Positions 6,359 to 11,584 of a stretch of 11,584 bases of DNA are shown piece by piece (the first letter of the stretch is position 1; every line of letters begins with the position of its first letter). A program made the translations under genes and the position numbers. This stretch comes from Syntrophomonadaceae bacterium (GTDB taxonomy: Bacteria > Bacillota > Dethiobacteria > PWVN01). Location: contig PWVN01000098.1 of NCBI GenBank assembly GCA_003561835.1, positions 1-11,584 of the forward strand. Direction: 5' to 3'. The notes under the pieces are model-generated. The model saw nothing but the letters and a program-made list of their open reading frames with translations. It made no database searches and was not told the origin of the DNA.

Positions 6359-7275
6359 GCAATACCCTGGAAGCCCTGCAGAGACAGATCAAGAGCGGGG
6401 AGGATCTGGCCTCCATCGTCCGTACCATGAAAGCCCTGGCGGCCACCAGCCTCCTGCAGTACGAAAACTCCGTGGAATCCCTGGACGACTACTACCGGAC
6501 CGTGGAAATGGGCCTGTCCGTGGTCCTGGCCTCCCGGCAGGAAGAGGCCCTGCCTCCTTCCCCAAGGGATGGTGAGGGGCCTCTCCTCCTCATTGTCTTC
6601 GGCTCCGACCACGGCCTGGCCGGCCGTTTCAACGAGCAAATCGTCCATTTTGCCTTAGAGGAATACCCCTTCCCGGGAAAAGCCGGCCTCTCGGGAAATG
6701 ACCTCATCGCCTGTGTGGGCGAGCAGGTTTTCAGCCGGGTCAGGGGCAGCGGCCACCGGGTGGCGGAAAATTTCCACGTGCCCGTTTCCATCCACGCCAT
6801 TACCCCGGCGGTCCTCTCCCTGCTGGAAAGAATCGAAATGTGGCGGGAAGAGGACGGCGTGAAACAGGTCCTGCTGGCCTACAACCGCCCTGTGGCGGGA
6901 GCCTCCTTCGAGTCCCAGGCCGGGATCCTCCTGCCGGTGGACCTGTCCGCCGTGAGACAGAAAGGAAGGACATGGGAATCCCGCTCCCTGCCCATGTTCA
7001 CCCTGCCCGCCCCTCAACTCTTCTCGTATCTCCTGCAGCAGTACTTCTTCGTCTCCCTGTACCGGGCCTTCGCCTTTTCCCTGGCAGCGGAAAACGCCAG
7101 CCGCCTGGCCGCCATGCAGGCCGCCGAGAAGAACATCGGCGAGCGCCTGGACGAACTGACCCTGGGCTTCCAGCAGGCCCGCCAGACCGCCATCACCGAG
7201 GAACTCCTGGACATCATCTCGGGCTTCAAAGCCCTGCGCCGGGACAGGGGGACAGGGACCTTGTCCCATTCTTGA
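6355..7275 (+). CDS. atpG: N-type ATPase F1 subunit gamma
   Basis: This 306-residue gamma subunit is the rotating shaft inside the F1 head. The N-terminal helix has the family pattern (IKSGEDLASIVRTMKALAATS, 13-33), the central domain contains the FGSDHGLAGRFN stretch (82-93), and the C-terminal helix carries QQARQTAITEELLDIISG (274-291). The start is TTG at 6355, overlapping the atpA stop by 4 nt, with the purine-rich GGAAGGGGATGAG upstream; the ATG at 6345 is in another frame. The last 12 residues (RRDRGTGTLSHS) lie in the REP-like repeat at 7241-7267, so the tail looks acquired by repeat insertion. Gamma is the last gene of the operon, as expected for N-ATPases. Confidence 0.94.
   Translation: MSNTLEALQRQIKSGEDLASIVRTMKALAATSLLQYENSVESLDDYYRTVEMGLSVVLASRQEEALPPSPRDGEGPLLLIVFGSDHGLAGRFNEQIVHFALEEYPFPGKAGLSGNDLIACVGEQVFSRVRGSGHRVAENFHVPVSIHAITPAVLSLLERIEMWREEDGVKQVLLAYNRPVAGASFESQAGILLPVDLSAVRQKGRTWESRSLPMFTLPAPQLFSYLLQQYFFVSLYRAFAFSLAAENASRLAAMQAAEKNIGERLDELTLGFQQARQTAITEELLDIISGFKALRRDRGTGTLSHS
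7241..7267 (+). repeat. REP-like element, left arm of a perfect 27-bp inverted repeat
   Basis: The sequence here is the exact reverse complement of 7451-7477. It contains GGGGACAGG...CTTGTCCC, itself an imperfect palindrome able to form a hairpin, like the short REP elements mobilised by RAYT (Y1) transposases. It overlaps the 3' end of atpG. Confidence 0.75.
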
Positions 7276-7337
7276 ATGCATCCCCCTGATCCTTGCCCTT
7301 TCAATTCTCAAAAAGCCCTCCCTCCACCCTCATGGAT

Positions 7338-7369
7338 TTGAGGTGCCGGGCAATTGCGGTGTCGCCAGG
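7338..7369 (-). pseudogene. Short degenerate copy of the helicase 3' end
   Basis: This stretch repeats 7490-7522, the true 3' coding end of the NERD helicase, at 28 of 33 aligned positions with one gap. The first 14 bases are identical. On the minus strand it encodes ARHLKSM, against ARHLKAL in the intact gene, but the gap shifts the frame just before this. It lies between the two perfect REP arms. It may be the original gene end left behind after a repeat insertion, or a partial duplicate. Confidence 0.5.
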
Positions 7370-7373
7370 GGCA

Positions 7374-7404
7374 GGACAAGAGCCGGGCGGGGATCCTGTC
7401 CCCC
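7374..7404 (-). repeat. Divergent third REP-like element
   Basis: Read on the minus strand, this stretch starts GGGGGACAGG and ends CTTGTCC like the two perfect arms, but with a longer GC-rich centre. On the + strand, 7368-7376 can pair with 7394-7403 to form a hairpin. It lies directly after the helicase stop codon. Confidence 0.45.
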
Positions 7405-9291
7405 TTACGTTTTTGGTTCTGAGGTAGAAGGGATTCTGCCGCTCAGTTTTGGGACAAGGTCCCTGTCCCCCTGTCCCACTCCCAGGGCCTTGAGGTGCCG
7501 GGCGGTGGCGGCGTCGGCCAGGATGTAGAGGCTGTGCTGGGCCCGGCTCATACCTATGGCCAGGGTCTCTTTGGCGATGGTCTCCAGGCGGTCGTCATCG
7601 GGCAGCAAATCGAGCCGGTCCTCCAGCTCCTGCCGCAGCTTGGCCAGGTCCACGATGGCATCCACCTCCACCATGACCACCACCGCCGACTCCATCCCCC
7701 GAAACTGGCGCACGCTGGAGAAGAGAACCTGGTTCTCCGTGGCCTGAAGGTCCCGGGTCAGGGGGAACTGGCCCAGCTTCTTCTTCTGGGCCAGCCGACT
7801 CTGCTCCCGGCTTCTTCCCGTCAAAATGACGATGTCCCTGGGCTGGACCCCCTCCTGCACCAGCTTCAGCAGGAGGGCCTGCAGCCTTCTCTCCAGGTTC
7901 TTCGGGCCCTTCAGGGGCAAAATTTTCAGTTCCCCCTCCCGGCTGCACCCCCCCTCGTAATCCGGACGGCTGGAGAGGTGCTTGAGGGCGGCGAAGATCT
8001 TTTTGCTGTTTCTCAAGTTTTCCGAGAGTCCAAAAGAAGGCTGGTCGAAGGGCAGGGTGTCCCGCAGGTTCCAGATGGACTGGCCGGGGTCGCAGAAGAT
8101 ATAGAAGATGGGGGCATCCTCCTTGAGGCAGCACTGGAGGGCCGTCCAGTAAACCTCGTGCATGTCCTGGGCTTCGTCGACGATGACGGCGTCATAGCGA
8201 TGGGTGAGGATCTGGGCCGCTTCAAAGAGGACCTCGGGCAGGGTGTCCTGGAAGTACTCCTGGGGCAGCTCGTTCCCTTCGGGGCCGTCCGGGTCCTTGA
8301 GGTCCGGGATGCCCGCCTTGAGCCCCCAGTTGAAGCAGAGCTCGTGGAAGTTCATGACCTCCAGGTTCTCCACCTCCTGCAGGTGATCCTTGACGTGCTG
8401 GGAGAGGAGCCGGTTGGCGCAGGTGAAGAGGGTCCACTGGCCCTGCAGGGCCATCTGCCGGGCCTTTTCCATGGCCAGCAAGGTCTTCCCTGTACCCGCC
8501 CCCCCGGTGATGACGGCCCGCCGGTTGCTGGAGAGGCCCCGCAAGATCCCGTACTGGCTTTCCGTCACCTTGAGGATCTGCCCCTGAAACTCCTGGATGG
8601 CCTGCCGCAGGCGGGGCTTGCTGATCCGGGTGGTGGTGGCGCAGACGGAGATGATATGTTTCCGGTCGACCTCCGTCAGGGTCTCCTGCCGGCCGGTGTA
8701 GTCCTTCCACAGGTCCCCCCAGAAGGTGAGGGTTTCTTCCAGCCTGTCCATGATGGACTCACCCGCGTGCTCCTGAAAGAGGATGAGCTTTTGCCAGTGC
8801 TGCAGGCTCCCCCCCTGGCTCCAGGCCGGGGTGTGGGGCAAGACGACGGCATAACCCGTGGGAATGAACCTGCGGTAGTAGCGCCAGCCGTTTTTCAAGG
8901 TCCCGCAGACGGCGAACATGTTCCTGCGGGCTTGCGCCAGGGGGCAGTCGACGGCCTGCTTCAGGCCGTTTCGGCCGGTGCGGTACCAGGTACCCCCCTC
9001 CACAGACATCAAACCGCCCTTGACTTCCACGATGAGGAGGCACCGGGGAGTGACCAGGAGAAAATCCACCTCCCCCAGGGGGTAGGTGCCGGGGCCCGGG
9101 GCTTCCCCGTTCAGGGGGTCCACCAGGTTGTGCTCCCGCACCTTGTCGAAGGAGCAGGCCCATTCCGCGTTGTAGATGGCCGTATAACCCGGGGGGAACT
9201 TTTCCCTCAGAAGGTCGTAGAGGAAAATCTCGGCCCCGCGCTTTTCGTCTTCCCGCATGCTTTGGGTGAGTTCCCGGGGATAGACCGGCAC
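7405..9291 (-). CDS. NERD-domain superfamily 1 DNA helicase
   Basis: This protein of about 628 residues combines a nuclease-related NERD domain with a UvrD/Rep-like helicase. The NERD region (about 15-135) has the D...E-x-K pattern in GEVDFLLVTP and LIVEVKGG (Asp76, Glu89, Lys91). Helicase motifs follow in order: Walker A GGAGTGKT (263-270), Walker B DEAQD (372-376), motif III FCDPGQSI (400-407), QFRGME (529-534), and motif VI AIGMSRAQHS (578-587). GTG at 9291 is preferred because AGGAGG (9305-9300) lies 8 nt ahead; a GTG at 9300 is also open but overlaps that site. The final 22 or so residues (GQGDRDLVP and beyond) come from REP sequence. It likely acts in DNA repair or defence; the substrate is unknown. 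It converges on atpG, with no functional link evident. Confidence 0.88.
   Translation of the reverse strand: MPVYPRELTQSMREDEKRGAEIFLYDLLREKFPPGYTAIYNAEWACSFDKVREHNLVDPLNGEAPGPGTYPLGEVDFLLVTPRCLLIVEVKGGLMSVEGGTWYRTGRNGLKQAVDCPLAQARRNMFAVCGTLKNGWRYYRRFIPTGYAVVLPHTPAWSQGGSLQHWQKLILFQEHAGESIMDRLEETLTFWGDLWKDYTGRQETLTEVDRKHIISVCATTTRISKPRLRQAIQEFQGQILKVTESQYGILRGLSSNRRAVITGGAGTGKTLLAMEKARQMALQGQWTLFTCANRLLSQHVKDHLQEVENLEVMNFHELCFNWGLKAGIPDLKDPDGPEGNELPQEYFQDTLPEVLFEAAQILTHRYDAVIVDEAQDMHEVYWTALQCCLKEDAPIFYIFCDPGQSIWNLRDTLPFDQPSFGLSENLRNSKKIFAALKHLSSRPDYEGGCSREGELKILPLKGPKNLERRLQALLLKLVQEGVQPRDIVILTGRSREQSRLAQKKKLGQFPLTRDLQATENQVLFSSVRQFRGMESAVVVMVEVDAIVDLAKLRQELEDRLDLLPDDDRLETIAKETLAIGMSRAQHSLYILADAATARHLKALGVGQGDRDLVPKLSGRIPSTSEPKT
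7451..7477 (-). repeat. REP-like element, right arm of a perfect 27-bp inverted repeat
   Basis: This is the exact reverse complement of 7241-7267. Read on the minus strand it encodes GQGDRDLVP within the helicase C-terminal tail. The two arms bound a 183-nt centre and together have REPIN-like geometry. Confidence 0.75.
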
Positions 9292-9311
9292 CTTCACCAC
9301 CTCCTATTTTT

Positions 9312-9330
9312 CAGGTATCCACAGGTATCC
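9312..9330. repeat. Tandem CAGGTATCC repeats before the helicase start
   Basis: CAGGTATCC occurs at 9312-9320 and 9322-9330, a 10-bp spacing that places both on the same face of the helix. CAGGTATC occurs again near 9578-9585. The pair sits just upstream of the helicase ribosome-binding site and could be an operator. I see no convincing -35/-10 pair in the AT-rich stretch 9331-9490 that would otherwise hold the promoter. Confidence 0.3.
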
Positions 9331-9501
9331 GGCATGGTTTGGCATTCCTTCCCAGAATATTTAGTAAATTCTACATTAATCTGACGTTTTCCTTGTTTTT
9401 TGCCCCCTTACCTTCTTAAAAATTTGAAATTCATGAACAAGACAAGCATTGCCAGAAAAGCTGCTTGATGTGACCTGTTTTGCTTTTTCAGAGAAAAATG
9501 A

Positions 9502-9540
9502 GGGGCCCCGGGCTGCTCTCCGCAGCCCGAGGCCCCTTTT
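9502..9540 (-). terminator. Strong bidirectional terminator after the methyltransferase gene
   Basis: GGGGCC (9502-9507) pairs with GGCCCC (9531-9536), and CGGGCTGC (9509-9516) with GCAGCCCG (9522-9529). There is one mismatch and a 5-nt loop. A T-run follows on both strands (TTTT at 9537-9540; GAAAAA at 9493-9498 reads TTTTTC on the minus strand). It lies 60 nt after the methyltransferase stop and would insulate that operon from the helicase gene. Confidence 0.85.
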
Positions 9541-9599
9541 AAGGTTTACTATCTCACCGGGCACCAGGGGATTTCTTCAGGTATCAAAACCTCGCGGAA

Positions 9600-10220
9600 C
9601 TATGGGGCAAAGGCCCGCGGGGTGTTTTCCCTTTTTTTTGCAGAGACGATCTTGACCACATCCCAGAGAAGGGGGGTGGTCTGCACTTCGGCAAAACCCA
9701 CCTCCCGGGATAAAGCTGCCGTATCCCGGGCAATGTGATCCCCCGTCATCCGGTAGAGGGGTTCGGAAAAGGAGTTCATGAAGCTGCCCAGTCGGCCCCT
9801 GGAGGCACCGTGTTCCAGCAGGAGAAGCCTGCCTCCGGGTTTCAGCACCCGGTGGAGTTCTTCAAGGCCCCGGGTGGGGTTGTCCACGGAGCAAAAGAGA
9901 AAAGTGGATACGACGGTATCGAAGGCCTGCTCAGGAAAGGGCAGGTCCTGGACATCCCCCTGGACGAATTCCACGGGCATATTCAGGCGGCGGGCCCGGT
10001 TTTTGGCCCGCTCCAGGTAGTACTCCCCCTTGTCCAGGGCGGTGACACGGAGGCCGCGGGGATAGTGGGGGATGTTCATCCCCGTGCCGGTGCCTGCCTC
10101 CAGGACGTGGGGACCCCGGACGCGGCTCCAGAGGAGGCGGCGCCATCTCCTGATGACGAGATAATCCAGGGGGGAGAGGAAAAGATCGTAGCCGGCTGCT
10201 GCCCGGGGGGTATTTTTCAT
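9600..10220 (-). CDS. Class I SAM-dependent methyltransferase (UbiE/Methyltransf_11-like)
   Basis: This 206-residue soluble methyltransferase has a Rossmann-type SAM fold. Motif I VLEAGTGTGMNI (39-50) binds SAM. The acidic end of strand 2 is in TALDKG (60-65), the GDVQDLPFP segment (88-96) follows, and HRVLKPGGRLLLLEHG (123-138) is the post-motif typical of the UbiE/phospholipid N-methyltransferase group. The substrate cannot be read from sequence; a lipid or quinone is plausible. The ATG at 10220 follows AAAGGCGGTGA. A longer open frame up to 10301 would overlap the upstream gene and adds residues unlike the family. It is the last gene of the presumed flavodoxin operon, 43 nt after the FMN-binding gene, and is followed by a strong terminator. 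Confidence 0.88.
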   Translation of the reverse strand: MKNTPRAAAGYDLFLSPLDYLVIRRWRRLLWSRVRGPHVLEAGTGTGMNIPHYPRGLRVTALDKGEYYLERAKNRARRLNMPVEFVQGDVQDLPFPEQAFDTVVSTFLFCSVDNPTRGLEELHRVLKPGGRLLLLEHGASRGRLGSFMNSFSEPLYRMTGDHIARDTAALSREVGFAEVQTTPLLWDVVKIVSAKKRENTPRAFAP

Positions 10221-10263
10221 GGGGTCACCGCCTTTGGGATGTGTATATAAGACTTGCTGGTGC

Positions 10264-10677
10264 CTAAAAATTTTCCTGCAGCCTGCTTCCCAGCAGCGCA
10301 TCTTCTATGGCCTTCAATATGACAATACTGCTGTAGGTAGCGCCGGAAATCACGTCCACCTCCAGGCTCTGGGCTTCCACCACCAGCCCAGGCAAAACTT
10401 CGGCCCCTCCACCCTGGCCGTGGGAGTGCTTCAACAGTTCAATACCCGTGATGGCTTGCCCTTTTATCGTTACCTGCACCTCGGCTGAAACAGGAAAGGA
10501 GCTGAAGCTGCCGGTGTAGGTGCCGTCTTTGATGCCGGATAGGTCAATTTCTTCAAAGGGAAGGCTTGTCAATCCCTGCATGTTGGATTCAATTCGACTA
10601 ACCGCACCGCCCAAAGCCAGCACCAGGACTGCTACAAGGGCCAAAACCATCAGCCCAATTTTCTTCCTCTTTCCCAT
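10264..10677 (-). CDS. Membrane-anchored FMN-binding domain protein
   Basis: This 137-residue protein has a basic start and one hydrophobic segment (about 7-27), a signal anchor that places the rest outside the membrane. The body is a single FMN-binding domain. The key motif DVISGATYSS (108-117) matches the D-x-x-S-G-A-T flavinylation site, with Thr114 the likely covalent FMN attachment residue as in NqrC and RnfG. Such proteins need the ApbE flavin transferase, which is not in this window. It probably passes electrons at the outer face of the membrane. The ATG follows an excellent AAGGAGGAA site, 18 nt after the flavodoxin gene, so the two are probably cotranscribed. Domain identity is secure; the electron partners are inferred. 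Confidence 0.88.
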   Translation of the reverse strand: MGKRKKIGLMVLALVAVLVLALGGAVSRIESNMQGLTSLPFEEIDLSGIKDGTYTGSFSSFPVSAEVQVTIKGQAITGIELLKHSHGQGGGAEVLPGLVVEAQSLEVDVISGATYSSIVILKAIEDALLGSRLQENF

Positions 10678-10695
10678 GGGCTTCCTCCTTGCCTT

Positions 10696-11163
10696 TTAAA
10701 ATAACCCGCTGAGGGCTTCCAGGGCGCTCTGGGTGGTGCGTTCCCTTCTTGACCCGGACCAAATGACAACCCCAAAGCCCAGAATCTCCGCCTTTTTGGC
10801 CTCGCTGGCCCCCTGCATCTGCCTGATGGCCCGGTTTGCCCCCGTCCAGTAAAAGGGGAGATGCTTGGTCAGCAGGAAGGCCGCCTTTTTTCCCTCCAGG
10901 GAAGGGAGCTGCTCCAGGTACTCCTTCATGACCACGCTCAGTGAAAAGGCCTGCACCGGCGAGCCAAAGATGACGGCGTCATAAGGGTCCGGCGAAGGTG
11001 CGGCAGTAAACTGAAAGTCCTTCTTCCCGGGGGAAGCTTCCCCGGTGATGGTGATCTGCTCAAGGTTGACGGTGTGCCCTTTGGCCTCCAGCTTCTCCTG
11101 AAGCTTTTTGGCCACGGAGAGGGTATTTCCCGTGTTTGAGTAGACGATGATCCCGATGTTCAT
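10696..11163 (-). CDS. Flavodoxin-like protein
   Basis: This 155-residue protein has the short-chain flavodoxin fold. The N-terminal strand leads to the FMN phosphate loop YSNTGNTLSVA (8-18), matching T/S-x-T-G-x-T. The segment YDAVIFGSPVQAF (61-73) matches the second FMN loop, and a third strand follows in KKAAFLLTKH (91-100). It would carry electrons in the cytoplasm or act as a small flavin oxidoreductase. ATG at 11163 is chosen because GGGAG (11176-11172) lies 8 nt ahead; a TTG five codons earlier overlaps that site. It is the first gene of a likely operon with the membrane FMN-binding protein and the methyltransferase. Confidence 0.87.
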   Translation of the reverse strand: MNIGIIVYSNTGNTLSVAKKLQEKLEAKGHTVNLEQITITGEASPGKKDFQFTAAPSPDPYDAVIFGSPVQAFSLSVVMKEYLEQLPSLEGKKAAFLLTKHLPFYWTGANRAIRQMQGASEAKKAEILGFGVVIWSGSRRERTTQSALEALSGLF

Positions 11164-11299
11164 ATATTTCACTCCCAACTTTGATAGATATCCCTATTAT
11201 TGCCATGATGCTGATGACGATATCATTTTATCCTAGATTTTCATGAAATAAATTAACCCTAACCGAGTTGTAAAAAACATGCGACTCAGCATATTCATC
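11164..11299. other. AT-rich spacer between the flavodoxin operon and the transposase
   Basis: No gene is seen. The base composition drops sharply compared with the GC-rich DNA to the left. It should hold the flavodoxin promoter (minus strand) and the end of the insertion sequence. TAAAAT on the minus strand near 11230 could be a -10 box, but no good -35 is spaced from it. An inverted repeat ATGAT...ATCAT spans about 11205-11226. I could not define the terminal inverted repeat of the IS because its other end is outside the window. Confidence 0.35.
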
Positions 11300-11584
11300 C
11301 TATGTAGTCGTAGCGGGAGAAAAAACAATTTTCTTATCACCTAGCCACGGAATTTCCAAATCCGCAACTTGGTCCAAGTGATCCAGCAGCATGGGCAAAT
11401 GCCGCTTGCGTTTCAGCTTAACATTAATTTCAGTATCACCGATTTTAATTTCACCGGCGTTGCAGATAAACTTGTCAAAAATCGTAGCTGCGTCACAATG
11501 GGAATAACCCTGCAAATCCTTGGCAAACAGCCTGTAAAGATTATGGGCCAGGATCGTCATGGTCAAATCGAAATCAACCTTAAT
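11300..11584 (-). mobile_element. 3' end of an IS4/IS1634-like transposase (partial, runs off right edge)
   Basis: The minus-strand frame is open from the right edge to a stop at 11300-11302, giving 94 C-terminal residues. VDFDLTMTILAHNLYRLFAK resembles the final catalytic-domain helix of DDE transposases of the IS4/IS1634 type, followed by a basic stretch (KLKRKRHLP) and the C-terminal tail. The codons are AT-richer than those of its neighbours, consistent with a mobile origin. Whether the full gene is intact cannot be told here. The frame has no start of its own that fits, so the first methionine in view is internal. Confidence 0.75.

Noticed and set aside
7495..9384. 629-codon open frame on the + strand opposite the helicase gene
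   Set aside because: It is an antisense shadow of a GC-rich gene. The translation is rich in Gly, Leu, Pro and Val with no recognisable domain, while the minus strand carries a full set of helicase motifs.
10221..10301. N-terminal extension of the methyltransferase
   Set aside because: It would overlap the FMN-binding gene and adds residues unlike the family; the ATG at 10220 has a good ribosome-binding site.
1..11584. CRISPR array, tRNA or rRNA genes
   Set aside because: No regularly spaced direct repeats and no tRNA- or rRNA-like sequence were seen on either strand.

Overview
The window is dominated by a complete nine-gene operon for an N-type (Na+-pump type) rotary F-ATPase on the + strand. 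The order is atpD-atpC-atpQ-atpR-atpB-atpE-atpF-atpA-atpG (316-7275). This order, the two accessory membrane genes atpQ and atpR, and the lack of a separate delta gene (atpH) mark the N-ATPase branch rather than the housekeeping F1Fo synthase. The c subunit carries the full Na+-ligand set known from Na+ F-ATPases (Gln30, Glu63, Ser64, Thr65, Tyr68). The b subunit is unusually long and ends in a segment that aligns by eye with the C-terminal domain of delta, so b and delta functions look fused.

Organism: GC-rich coding DNA, strong AGGAGG-type Shine-Dalgarno sites, frequent GTG/TTG starts, GGGACAGG...CTTGTCCC REP-like repeats, a NERD-helicase and flavodoxin/FMN-binding redox genes suggest a GC-rich anaerobic Firmicute (Clostridia, Peptococcaceae/Moorella-like). 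This is inference from style, not identification.

Layout: (1) 1-315 is a leader with no convincing gene. It holds a compact series of RNA hairpins ending in an intrinsic-terminator-like hairpin before atpD, which looks like a riboswitch or attenuator; a Na+-sensing aptamer is a testable guess. (2) 316-7275 is the N-ATPase operon, tightly packed with overlaps except for an unexplained 188-nt gap before atpB. (3) 7241-7477 is a REP-like cluster between convergent genes. A perfect 27-bp inverted repeat encodes the tails of both atpG and the helicase, and a short degenerate copy of the helicase 3' end lies between the repeat arms. (4) 7405-9291 (-) is a NERD-domain superfamily 1 helicase. (5) 9292-9599 is a spacer with a strong terminator. 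(6) 9600-11163 (-) is a probable operon: flavodoxin, membrane-anchored FMN-binding protein, SAM methyltransferase. (7) 11164-11299 is an AT-rich spacer. (8) 11300-11584 (-) is the 3' end of an IS4/IS1634-like transposase running off the right edge.

Together, the ATPase genes would build an ATP-driven (or reversible) Na+ pump. The redox genes to the right are probably an independent unit. The transposase and REPs mark this as a locus with recent rearrangement.
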